Shown here: in pieces, positions 49,589 to 58,054 of the stretch | How positions within the stretch are numbered: the stretch's first letter is position 1 | Layout: every line of letters begins with the position of its first letter | Origin: Methanobacteriaceae archaeon | GTDB taxonomy: Archaea; Methanobacteriota; Methanobacteria; Methanobacteriales; Methanobacteriaceae | Direction: 5' to 3' | DNA length: 64,000 nt | Assembly (NCBI GenBank): GCA_030016715.1 | Contig: JASEJD010000001.1 | Span: forward strand, 62,001 to 126,000 | Program-made: the position numbers and the translations under genes | Notes under the pieces: model-generated | What the model saw: the letters and a program-made list of their open reading frames with translations, nothing else | What the model was told of the DNA's origin: nothing | The model's database searches: none

Positions 49589-50017
49589 TCATTCACCTCT
49601 AAAATTATTCTTTATCCATTCTCTAATTTCATCTCTTATCCGTCGAAAAGCTTCTAATTTTTCCTCATCTGTACCTTTTACTGCGCCTGGATCTTCAAAG
49701 GCTTGGTTTAAGTATTCTTTTCCACCGGGAAAAAATGGGCAGGCCTCTCCTTCTCCACTGCAGACAGTTACCACATAATCAAATTCTTCTCCCTTAAATT
49801 CTGTTAAATTTTTTGATCGGTGGTGGGATATATCAATTCCAATCTCTTTCATAACACTTATGGCAAAGGGACTTACAGTGCTGGGAGTGTTTCCAGCACT
49901 GTATACATCATAATATTCATCTTTTAATGATTTTAAAATTCCTTCTGCCATTTGTGACCGGGCAGCGTTATGATTACATAGGATTAAAATTCTTTTTTTA
50001 ATTGGTTTGGATTTCAT
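49589..50017 (-). CDS. arsC: Arsenate reductase ArsC (low-molecular-weight phosphatase type)
   Basis: Reduces arsenate to arsenite with thioredoxin. The P-loop CNHNAARSQ provides the first catalytic Cys, and the pair in VCSGEGEACPFFPGG provides the two resolving cysteines. GIDISHHRSKNL is also conserved. The ATG at 50017 is preferred because AGGTGA lies upstream; an in-frame GTG at 50026 overlaps that site. Divergent from an ArsR gene. Confidence 0.93.
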   Translation of the reverse strand: MKSKPIKKRILILCNHNAARSQMAEGILKSLKDEYYDVYSAGNTPSTVSPFAISVMKEIGIDISHHRSKNLTEFKGEEFDYVVTVCSGEGEACPFFPGGKEYLNQAFEDPGAVKGTDEEKLEAFRRIRDEIREWIKNNFRGE

Positions 50018-50056
50018 GTTTTTCACCTATAATTATTATTTGATAAAATAAATATC

Positions 50057-50074
50057 AATATATTTAAATATATT
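50057..50074. promoter_or_regulatory. Palindrome between arsC and arsR, candidate ArsR operator/TATA
   Basis: A perfect 18-base palindrome AATATATTTAAATATATT lies in the 75-base divergent gap, 19 bases before the arsR ATG. Such AT dyads serve as ArsR sites and can overlap TATA boxes. AT richness raises the chance of coincidence. Confidence 0.45.
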
Positions 50075-50092
50075 TTCAGCATAATAAGTTTT

Positions 50093-50443
50093 ATGAAATC
50101 TTGTACTGTGGGTGGTAAAGCCCCCGACCCGGACCAGATAAAGAAATTAAAAGAAATTACTAAAAAAATACCCAACGATGACACATTAATTGCAGATGCA
50201 GAAAAAATAAAAGCACTCTCAGATCCTACCCGACTAAAAATAATACACTTATTAGAGCACGGCGAGATGTGTGTATGTGAAATCATCACAGCTATGGAAA
50301 AACCACAACCCACCATATCACACCACTTAAATATATTGAAGAGATCTGGGTTCTTGAAATGGCGTAAAGAAGGAGTATGGATACACTATAAATTATCAAA
50401 GCCCCGGATAATCGAAGATCTGAGTAAATTAATCAATAGATAA
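50093..50443 (+). CDS. arsR: ArsR-family arsenic-responsive repressor
   Basis: 116 residues. The metal site ELxCVCE-type sequence MCVCEIITAM and the recognition helix KPQPTISHHLNILKRSGF are those of classical ArsR. Extra Cys at position 4 may be the third ligand. It is divergent from arsC and starts the DsrE-containing run downstream. Confidence 0.92.
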   Translation: MKSCTVGGKAPDPDQIKKLKEITKKIPNDDTLIADAEKIKALSDPTRLKIIHLLEHGEMCVCEIITAMEKPQPTISHHLNILKRSGFLKWRKEGVWIHYKLSKPRIIEDLSKLINR

Positions 50444-50512
50444 TAGTTTTAACAATATGTTTTTATCCTCTTTTTAACACCCTAATGATAATTTTAAAAA
50501 ACTAATAATTTA

Positions 50513-50842
50513 ATGGGTCTAAACATGAATATCGGTTTTATCTTAACTAAAAATTTATCAGAACAAGGTTTTGAAACATTTATTGAATTATCAAAATTGT
50601 ATATTAAAACTAACCCTGTTTCAATCTATCTTATAGGAAACGGGGTTTATTGTGCCCGAAAAAAGAGTGATTCAAATATTGGAAGGATTTTTAAAGAATC
50701 AAATGTCTATGCATATAAACATGACCTTGAAGCACGTGGAATACATCAAAATCAATTAAACAAAAGAATAATTCTATTTGAAGACTATGAAAAGATGGTT
50801 ACCGATGTGATGGAAAATTTCCACCAAGTAATCAGTATCTAA
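50513..50842 (+). CDS. DsrH/TusB-like sulfur-relay protein
   Basis: 109 residues with a Rossmann-like DsrE fold: MNIGFILTKNL strand, IYLIGNGVYCARK with a Cys, and a C-terminal helical end. It is followed by two further DsrE-family genes with 1-18 base gaps. DsrEFH/TusBCD complexes pass persulfide sulfur between proteins. Assignment to the H subunit rests on size and order. An ATG four codons downstream (MNIGF) is an alternative start. Confidence 0.65.
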   Translation: MGLNMNIGFILTKNLSEQGFETFIELSKLYIKTNPVSIYLIGNGVYCARKKSDSNIGRIFKESNVYAYKHDLEARGIHQNQLNKRIILFEDYEKMVTDVMENFHQVISI

Positions 50843-50860
50843 AATGGATCTAGGGTTATT

Positions 50861-51238
50861 ATGAATAATATTAAAGAAAAGGGTAAACTTATAATTATTT
50901 TATTAGACGGTCCTTACATCTCTCAATATGCAGATATGGGTTATGAAATAGCTAAATCTGCCCTGAATTTAGAATATGATGTTAAAATATTTTTATACAT
51001 GGACGGGGTGCACCTACCCCGGAAAGAACAGAATCCAATGGCCTGTCCTGATGTTGCAGATAATCTTACTAAATTAATAGATGAAGGTTGTGAAGTTAAA
51101 GCTTGCATACGATGTGCAGCGGCTAGAGGATACCTTGATGAAACAGATTACGTGGCCGGTGTAGAAATAGCCAGTGTATACGATCTGGGAGAATGGATGG
51201 ATAGAGAAGATACAAAAGTTATTACTCTGGGAAGATAA
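50861..51238 (+). CDS. DsrE/TusD-like sulfur-relay protein
   Basis: 125 residues. The fold strand IIILLDGPYISQYA is followed by VKIFLYMDGVHLPR and the cysteine motif KACIRCAAARGY, which matches the active Cys region of DsrE/TusD proteins. The next gene begins 1 base after its stop. Confidence 0.78.
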   Translation: MNNIKEKGKLIIILLDGPYISQYADMGYEIAKSALNLEYDVKIFLYMDGVHLPRKEQNPMACPDVADNLTKLIDEGCEVKACIRCAAARGYLDETDYVAGVEIASVYDLGEWMDREDTKVITLGR

Positions 51239-51239
51239 C

Positions 51240-51593
51240 ATGCCATCTGCAATAATAATTATAGATAAGGCCCCTTACGGTTGCGAAAATGCACTTAGTG
51301 GTATATATGTGGCGCTTGCTGCAATGGAAAAAAACATTGATACGGACGTGCTCCTAATAGGTGAAGGAGTATACGCTGCACTGAAAAACCAGAGATCGGA
51401 GAAATCCATCCATTACCCCTCGGTAGGTGAGCTAATCTACTCCCTATTTCCAAATGCCAATTTATATGTTTACGCAAAGTCTTTAATTGAAAAAAGTATA
51501 GAATATGAAGATTTAATAGAAATCGCTGAATTGATAGAGGATAAATCTCTTTTAGAGATATTAGAATCAAAAAATCATGTACTAAAAATATAG
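51240..51593 (+). CDS. DsrF/TusC-like sulfur-relay protein
   Basis: 117 residues. AIIIIDKAPYGCENALSGIYVALAAMEKN is the DsrF/TusC signature; its single Cys is at the usual early position. The ATG at 51240 is directly after the DsrE-like stop; the frame is open further upstream inside that gene, which is not coding. Third member of a TusBCD-like set. Confidence 0.8.
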   Translation: MPSAIIIIDKAPYGCENALSGIYVALAAMEKNIDTDVLLIGEGVYAALKNQRSEKSIHYPSVGELIYSLFPNANLYVYAKSLIEKSIEYEDLIEIAELIEDKSLLEILESKNHVLKI

Positions 51594-51605
51594 GAAGGAA
51601 TAGAA

Positions 51606-52208
51606 ATGAAAATGGAAGAATTAAAATACGATGTGTTTAAAGACGGGCCGCTGGTAAAAAGTGTGTCCATAACCAAAATATCACCCTGCATGGCAGAAAA
51701 AGGCCGGATAAAACTGGCAATGCAACTTGATTCAAGTCTGGAAGAAGTTATGCCAATTTTTGCTGGGAAATTCCCTCCAGGAAAAGTTAACTACATCAAA
51801 CACAAAAAAATATTAACCCTTAATACTCATAACCGGGTTATAACCTTCTTCCCCTCAGGAATGATTAACATGATGAATACTAAAGATCCAGAAGAAGGTA
51901 TTGAAGTTATCACCGAATTTATGGAAAAAATTAACCAGTCTTACCTTGAAAGTGAAAGTGGAGAAGATAGGGAAGACTTATCCGAAAAATTATCCAAAAT
52001 AGGGCCCCTGAACATTTATAATTGCCTGCCCCAGACCAACTGCGAGGAATGTGGTACTGCCACATGTATGGCCTTCGCCATGCAACTTCTCTCAGGGGAT
52101 AATACTTTAGACCAGTGCAAACCCCTCTTTGAATCTGAAAATAAGGATAAAATAAAATGTTTGAAAGAGTTGCTAGGGGAAGAACTAATGAAAACTTTGG
52201 GTGGGTAA
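51606..52208 (+). CDS. Fe-S (CODH gamma-type) domain protein paired with DsrEFH-like genes
   Basis: 200 residues. Residues about 135-180 form a four-Cys [4Fe-4S] domain (NCLPQTNCEECGTATCMAF, then QCKPL) of the kind found in ACS/CODH small-subunit proteins. The N-terminal 120 residues are an unassigned alpha/beta domain with Cys at 28. GGAAGGAAT before the ATG and 12-base spacing place it in the DsrE operon. Confidence 0.78.
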   Translation: MKMEELKYDVFKDGPLVKSVSITKISPCMAEKGRIKLAMQLDSSLEEVMPIFAGKFPPGKVNYIKHKKILTLNTHNRVITFFPSGMINMMNTKDPEEGIEVITEFMEKINQSYLESESGEDREDLSEKLSKIGPLNIYNCLPQTNCEECGTATCMAFAMQLLSGDNTLDQCKPLFESENKDKIKCLKELLGEELMKTLGG

Positions 52209-52653
52209 GATAACTTATCATTTATTAATTTAGCCCTTTAGATTTTTCTTGTTGAAAAACTAATTTTGCTTCAAGTTTTGCATGTTTAATGATGTATTGG
52301 TTGCTTCCTTTCTTAAAATAGGTTTTATTATTTTTTATATTATAATATTGAACCTTTTAAACCGATAAATTTAATAATAATGCTTAAATATATTTATTTG
52401 GTAAAAAAAATAAATCATCATTTAAATATCAGTAAAGAAGACCCGAATTATGCTTTGTTAGAGAGAATATTTAAAATTATCAGTTTTAGAAAATCAAAAA
52501 CCATAATCAGCTCTAAAACTTAAATCAATGTTTTATCTTTTTCTTTAGTTTAGTAACTTCCAATTTTGATACTTGAATTATCGCTAGAAAGAATGAAATT
52601 TAAAAATAAAAAATTATTAACCGGGTTAATAGATGTGTATATGGTGATAAAAT
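52209..52653. other. AT-rich gap with possible reverse-strand gene remnant
   Basis: On the minus strand, a frame from 52356 down to a TAA at 52225 (44 codons) reads like the end of a protein (motifs TYFKKGSNQYI, HAKLEAKLVFQQE) but has no start codon. The rest of the gap shows no feature apart from a probable promoter for the VOC gene. Confidence 0.3.
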
Positions 52654-53004
52654 ATGAAAATTAAATATGCCACCATTATTGTTGAGGATATGGATGAGTC
52701 AATTAGATTTTACACTGAAGTTATGGGATTTGAGATAGATAGCCAATACAATCTGGGACCAGCCGGAACAATCACACTATTGAAAGGTGAAGGGGATACT
52801 ATGGTAGAAATCATTAAAAACCCAGTAGATGAACCGGGACTATTCTCAATAGGAATGGAGGTTGAAGACATAAACACCACAATTAAAGAGCTTAAAGCAA
52901 AGGGTGCTAAAGTCACAATGGAACCCATTCAAATAACAGTGGGATTACTTGCATTCATAGAAGACCCGAATGGAGCCAAGATAGCGCTAATTCAACATCA
53001 CTAA
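52654..53004 (+). CDS. VOC-superfamily (glyoxalase-like) protein
   Basis: 116 residues in two beta-alpha-beta-beta-beta units. [17 protein letters not shown] is the standard opening; the second unit ends [13 protein letters not shown]. Potential metal ligands include the Glu in VEIIK and the terminal region. Substrate unknown; VOC proteins near ars genes sometimes act on arsenicals, but no diagnostic Cys pair is seen. Confidence 0.85.
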   Translation: MKIKYATIIVEDMDESIRFYTEVMGFEIDSQYNLGPAGTITLLKGEGDTMVEIIKNPVDEPGLFSIGMEVEDINTTIKELKAKGAKVTMEPIQITVGLLAFIEDPNGAKIALIQHH

Positions 53005-53073
53005 TTCCTATTTTTTTAATACTATCCTTTTCATTGCAGTTCTTATTTGCAAGCATAAGCCTTCCTCTTTATA

Positions 53074-53790
53074 TCATGAGTTAGTTGCTCCATCTCCACC
53101 TAAAGGTATTTTCTTAAAGAACATTTTATTTCGCATCTCTCCTAAATTAGAAACTATACGGGACAAGTCACTTGCAGGAATACTGACCATAATGTCTTCT
53201 TGATTAATATTCATGTTTTTTCTTGCGGCAACGTCACCAAACCCATAGGTAACTTTTCCAGTCATATAAGGAGCTGCAGCCATGGAACTGCATACTGGGA
53301 CTGCGTCAGCACCCAGTCCATGTGATCCTGTATCGTAGGCATTGGCATGCAGTATTTCCATTCCCTGTTGGGCATTGCAGAGAATAAATAACACGTCAGG
53401 ATCAAATTCTGCCTTATTTAAAGGAGCGAAAACGACAGCATTAAAAATTCCAGGGTTTATGTATGTTTCATTTATCCTTGAACGCTGCACTGCTGGAATG
53501 TTCTTATACAGGCCCTTTGGAAGCATAAATGCACCGCTTTGTACATTTGCAGGAAATTCGCGCATGTCCTTAAGTCCAGAATATCTTGCACCACCCAGAC
53601 ATTCCTCTTCTTCTGCAGTTGCATAGAACACTTCTCCTTTCATGGCTTTTCCAAGTTTACTGCAGAATCTTGATTTACCTTCTTCCTTTTCAATATTTTC
53701 TGGCTCTTTTAGGGACCATTTTATGGCTACTGGTTCATTTTTCAATTTTAGAAGTTCATTTAATTTATTTCCTAATTTATTATAATCCAT
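53074..53790 (-). CDS. DUF169 family protein, second copy
   Basis: 238 residues. Shared DUF169 landmarks are EPVAIKWSL, RFCSKLGKAMKG, EECLGGARYSGL and GSHGLGADAVPVCSSM. More distant from the copy at 42294. Function unknown. It precedes nothing cotranscribed and follows the flavoprotein gene by 57 bases on the same strand. Confidence 0.8.
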   Translation of the reverse strand: MDYNKLGNKLNELLKLKNEPVAIKWSLKEPENIEKEEGKSRFCSKLGKAMKGEVFYATAEEEECLGGARYSGLKDMREFPANVQSGAFMLPKGLYKNIPAVQRSRINETYINPGIFNAVVFAPLNKAEFDPDVLFILCNAQQGMEILHANAYDTGSHGLGADAVPVCSSMAAAPYMTGKVTYGFGDVAARKNMNINQEDIMVSIPASDLSRIVSNLGEMRNKMFFKKIPLGGDGATNS

Positions 53791-53847
53791 ATTTAAAACC
53801 TCTTTAACCCAAATAACTCTCGTGTTGTGTGCATAAAATTATTTTTT

Positions 53848-54414
53848 TCACTTAATTTTATTAATTAAAGTAGCTACATTAAAACCGAATTTTCTTATAA
53901 CTTCCATTCCCTCTTTATCATCCTGAACTTCACCAGGAGCCCATCCAAAAACCATGTTCCAGCTATTTGAACCAGGAACAATCATATCATTATATAAAAA
54001 GAACATTAGCATTTCCTGTATGGTAGACGTATGACCACCTCTGCGTGCAACGGCTATGGGGCCTCCTACTTTCCATGATAAAAAGTTCTGATTAAAAAAA
54101 GATACCATTCCTATTCTCTGCAAGGCCGACATTATATCGCCACGTGCAGTGCCAAAATATACTGGGGATCCAACAATAAAACCTTCAGATTGTTTAATTT
54201 TAGTTATAATATCATTTATTCCATCGTTGATTATGCATTCATTCAATTCTTCACATTTCTTGCAATGCAGGCATGATTTGATATTTTTTCCTACAAAAGA
54301 TATTATTTCAGCTTCTAAACCTTCATTTTCTATTGTATTAGCACATTCTTCTAAAACTTGATAAGTATTACCCTTTGGTCGTGGACTGGCACATAATAAT
54401 AGCACTTTTTTCAT
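53848..54414 (-). CDS. Iron-sulfur flavoprotein / NADPH-dependent FMN reductase-like
   Basis: 188 residues of flavodoxin fold. LCASPRPKGNTYQ is the FMN phosphate loop; CLHCKKCEELNEC near residue 48 is the Cys cluster of the Isf-type family; GSPVYFGTARGDI is the second flavin loop. A redox role with the neighbouring DUF169 protein is plausible. It lies downstream of a divergent-type TetR operator array and is on the TetR strand. Confidence 0.87.
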   Translation of the reverse strand: MKKVLLLCASPRPKGNTYQVLEECANTIENEGLEAEIISFVGKNIKSCLHCKKCEELNECIINDGINDIITKIKQSEGFIVGSPVYFGTARGDIMSALQRIGMVSFFNQNFLSWKVGGPIAVARRGGHTSTIQEMLMFFLYNDMIVPGSNSWNMVFGWAPGEVQDDKEGMEVIRKFGFNVATLINKIK

Positions 54415-54467
54415 AAATAACCCTCCAAACAGTTTATACTATCCTGAAATTCCATAACAAATTCCCT

Positions 54468-55112
54468 CTATTTTACTACAATGTGGAGAAATAAATCTCC
54501 TATATCTATGCTAAATTTCTGTTGATCAATATCCCTGTTTTCCAATATCTCTTTACTCCAGTCGCCCATATTTGCCATGCCATTGTATATTACTGATAGG
54601 AGAATAATTGCTTCGGTAGGATTCACATCTGGCCTGATTTCACCCTCATCTATACCTTTCTGTATCGAATCTATGCCTATGGACATAATTTGTTTGAATA
54701 ATTCCTTTACTTCCTGGAACTCTTCACTACTGTTCATTTTATCCATATCAAATTGTTTTTTAATGGATGTAGGGGAATATAAGAGCCTGAAATAGTCAGG
54801 ATATTCATTGGAGAAATTTCTATTGGCATTTAGATATAATTTTAGCTTTTCTAAACCAGTTTTCCCTTTTTTAACCTCATTTTTAACAGTTTCAGCCCAA
54901 ATTCGGATCCCGCGCAGAACTATGGCAAAGTACAGTGATTCTTTATTTTTAAAATATAGATAAAGGGTACTTTTACCAAGACCAACCTTTCCTGCTATTT
55001 CATCCATTGAGACTTCGTTAAAATCTTTATCAACTAATAATTTTCTTGCAGCATCGATTATATCATTTTGACGCTGTTTTCTTTCTCTTTCTTTCCATTT
55101 TGCAAGTGACAT
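54468..55112 (-). CDS. TetR/AcrR-family repressor
   Basis: 214 residues. The N-terminal HTH (AARKLLVDKDFNEVSMDEIAGKVGLGKSTLYLYFKNKESL pattern, residues about 19-58) is classical TetR. The C-terminal ligand domain is helical and unspecific. It is the first gene of a minus-strand run with the flavoprotein and DUF169 genes, and a repeated half-site array lies just upstream of its start. Confidence 0.92.
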   Translation of the reverse strand: MSLAKWKERERKQRQNDIIDAARKLLVDKDFNEVSMDEIAGKVGLGKSTLYLYFKNKESLYFAIVLRGIRIWAETVKNEVKKGKTGLEKLKLYLNANRNFSNEYPDYFRLLYSPTSIKKQFDMDKMNSSEEFQEVKELFKQIMSIGIDSIQKGIDEGEIRPDVNPTEAIILLSVIYNGMANMGDWSKEILENRDIDQQKFSIDIGDLFLHIVVK

Positions 55113-55130
55113 ACGATTTCACTCCAAATC

Positions 55131-55188
55131 CAATATGACTAAAGATCACTATAATGACTCATCAGTCAGTAATATAACTTGTAGTCAT
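55131..55188. promoter_or_regulatory. TetR operator candidate with four TGACT half-sites
   Basis: Nested inverted repeats: ATATGACTA at 55131-55139 matches TAGTCATAT at 55180-55188, and TGACT-CATC-AGTCA lies between them at 55153-55166. All four half-sites share TGACT/AGTCA. The array begins 19 bases upstream of the TetR start codon, where autoregulation is usual. Confidence 0.6.
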
Positions 55189-55816
55189 ATGAAGTATATA
55201 AAGATTTGGATAAAAATAGAAATTTTTATAAAAATCATAGAATTATTACTATAGAACAAAAAATTATTCACATAATCGCTGCCAAAAAAATATAAAATAT
55301 TAAAAGATCATTTTCTACTCTTCTACTAATTTTAGTTGGAACTAAGTTGAAATTTAAGTAAATATCACGATTTTTATTAAGGTCACAGAATATATTTACA
55401 AAAAAATTTCAAAATGTGGATAAATAGATCAATACATATAGCCCACTTGGTTCAAAAATGGTATTTTCTCATATTTTAAAAAAAATATAATCTGAAAGTA
55501 TTGAATGATGAAGATGGATATGATGACTAGTCAACAAAACATCTAAAATCATGTTCAACTGTGGTTTTTAAATAATAATATAATAAATTTCAATAAAATC
55601 ACTTCAAAAAGATTAATTTGTTTTTCTTATTTTATTATATATATTTAATGAATTTTTGGTTAAATTATATTTATTAAATTTTGAATTATTAAATAAAGTT
55701 TTATGCAAAAATTATGAATAATATGTTTAGAAATTGGATTTAGTAGTTATTAGTATCTTAAAGACCATTAAAGGTCATAGTAAAAAATATTAATAACATT
55801 TCAAAAACCACATAAT
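55189..55816. other. Long AT-rich non-coding stretch
   Basis: About 630 bases with no credible frame on either strand, no RNA-like hairpin and no repeat that I could identify. It separates the metalloid/redox region from the accessory tail. Confidence 0.5.
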
Positions 55817-56146
55817 ATGAATGATCTAAATCAGGGCTATAAATTTTCAAAAAATAAAAATCATTCCATGTTATTTTTTTGTCACATATTGCCTGATAGA
55901 ACATTTAAAATTAGTAAATACTATTTTCCTATCTATTTAAGATGTACAAGATTATATATAGGTGTTTTTTCTTATTTTACATATTTTTATTATAATTATA
56001 TCGAATACACATTTCCATTGATTTTAATAGCATTAACAATGATTATAACTGCTTTTTCGGAGGGTAATACTCAATTTTTTGGGTTAAGAAAGAGTATGAA
56101 GATTCAAGTTCATGCCAATATTGTGCAAGATGTCAGTCTTTTGTAA
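55817..56146 (+). CDS. Degenerate DUF2085-like membrane protein
   Basis: 109 residues. CHILPDRTFKISKYYFPIYLRCTRLYIG strongly resembles the DUF2085 signature (normally CHR.PxRSF...FPVCARCTGIYIG), and TQFFGLRKSM is its second landmark. Two of the usual Cys/Gly positions are changed and the C-terminal portion after FGLRKSM is not family-like. The gene is probably decaying. Confidence 0.5.
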   Translation: MNDLNQGYKFSKNKNHSMLFFCHILPDRTFKISKYYFPIYLRCTRLYIGVFSYFTYFYYNYIEYTFPLILIALTMIITAFSEGNTQFFGLRKSMKIQVHANIVQDVSLL

Positions 56147-56236
56147 GGAATTTTGAATGACCATTAAATAACTGAATCTGGATGAAAAAATCGAAAAAAT
56201 AAATTTGGATACCTCAATAAAAATTTTGATATAAAA

Positions 56237-57580
56237 ATGGTTGGTCATATAATGGATCAAAAAGATTATAAGGAAGGAAGCATCACTCTTCGGGGTGCTG
56301 TTGGAATGGGAACGGGAGTAATGCTTGGAGCTGCTATTTTTTCAGTAATAGGCCAAGTAGCACAACTCGCCGGGAACTTAATGACTCTTTCATACATAGG
56401 AGGTGCCATCATTGCAGCATGCAGTGCCTATGCCTATATAAAAATGTCCAATTCTTATCCATCAGCCGGAGGAATTGGAATGTTTTTTTTAAAAACCTAT
56501 GGGAAAGGAACAATTACAGCATCATCGGCCCTTTTAATGGCTGCTTCTATGGTACTTTCTCAAAGCCTGATAGCCCGTACATTTGGAACGTACACACTCC
56601 AACTTTTCAATATAGGTCCACAAAGTTGGCTCGTACCTGCACTCGGATTAGGACTACTTATTTTTGCCTACCTAGTCAATATATCTAAAAATTATATTAT
56701 CGAAACTTTAACTTCTGCAATTTCTCTAGTTAAAATTGTAGGACTTTTTATTTTTTCTTTTGCTGCATTAATGGCAGCAGGTTTTTCTTTAGGAGCTCTT
56801 CCTCAAACTTTTTCTTTAGGAGTAGCTACTCCAACTATACCTGCTCAACAAGGATTAGGGCTTGCTGCTTCATTCGCTCTGGCTATTCTAAGTTTTAAGG
56901 GTTTCACTACGATTACAAATAGCGGTGCAGAAATTGTGGAGCCTCATAAGAATATTGGAAAAGCGATTATGTTCTCCATTGCCATAGTAGCAGTATTATA
57001 TTTATTTATAGCTCTGGCAGTGACAAGTAGTCTTTCTGTGCCGGAGATAATCGCAGCAAAAGATTATGCCCTTGCAGCAGCTGCAAGCCCCACTTTAGGT
57101 ATATATGGTTTGTGGTTTACAGTGTGAATTGCCATTTTATCCACAGTCACTGTATGTATTGGAAGTTTATTTGCTGTCTCCCGTTTGACAGCTATGCTTT
57201 CAAAAATGAAATTAATTCCTCACAGTCATTTTGGCATGAAAGGAAGAGTACAAAAACATATGCTTGTTTATATACTGGTTATAAGTTCAACATTAACCAT
57301 ATTATTTGATTTAAGCCAAATTGCATCTATCGGGGCTATATTTTATCTTGTTATGGATCTCATTTTCCAGTGGGGTGTGTTAAGACGAATTAGAAAAGAT
57401 ATTAATGCAAAAGCTTCAATCATCACTCTATCTATTATTCTGAATATTATTGCTTTGAGCGCTTTCGTCTGGATGAAAATTCAAGTAGACATTTTTATAA
57501 TTGCTCTGGCCATAATACTTATTTTAATAATTTTTATGGGAGAGCATTATTTTTTAAAGTCTTATTCATCTAAAGACTGA
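56237..57580 (+). pseudogene. APC-family amino-acid permease interrupted by in-frame TGA
   Basis: The first 296 codons encode an APC permease (GAVGMGTGVMLGAAIFSVIG opening, GFTTITNSGAEIVEP loop). A single TGA at 57125-57127 follows GLWFTV, and the same frame continues for 150 codons (IAILSTVTVCIGSLFAVSRL) to TAA at 57580. Joined length about 447 residues is normal for the family. One nonsense change (possibly from CGA, GGA or TGG) explains it. Genuine pseudogene or sequence error. Confidence 0.8.
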
Positions 57581-58054
57581 AGAATCTATATATTTATTAT
57601 TACTTTTTATTTTACCTATCCATATCTTCGTAATATGCGATTTTATCATCAGCGGGTTAAATAAAATCATTATTTTCAATAAATTCAAAAAATAATGTGT
57701 TTATACAATTATTGAATCATGTATTGTAACTTAATATATAAATAATTCCATTTTGGTAAATTTAACTAAAAAGTTTATTATTCTTCTCTTCTTTTACTAA
57801 AAATTTTAATAAAAACTCTATTTCTGTCAGTGATGTTGAAATTATACCAGTTTTTTTGATGATGCTATAACAACACCATTATATATCTACTGCTTAGAAA
57901 TAGGAGTTAAATGTTACACTAAAAAATTTTTGATGGTTTTGCTTAGCACTATTCTGCGCCACTTGAAGCTATAAAGAATATATAGGAGAACCGATTATTA
58001 GAATTATTGCAACAATAAAATTATAAAAATAATAACTAAAAAGTGGTGTTTTAA
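57581..58054. other. AT-rich gap with faint coding trace
   Basis: Mostly featureless. A short frame around 57857-57970 reads DDAITTPLYIYCLEIGVKCY before losing coherence, which could be the trace of a decayed gene. No start codon or ribosome site belongs to it. Confidence 0.25.

Noticed and set aside
57125-57127. TGA as a selenocysteine or pyrrolysine-like recoded codon in the APC permease
   Set aside because: Pyrrolysine uses TAG, no selenocysteine insertion hairpin is evident, and the permease family has no Cys/Sec requirement at this site. Nonsense mutation or sequence error is simpler.
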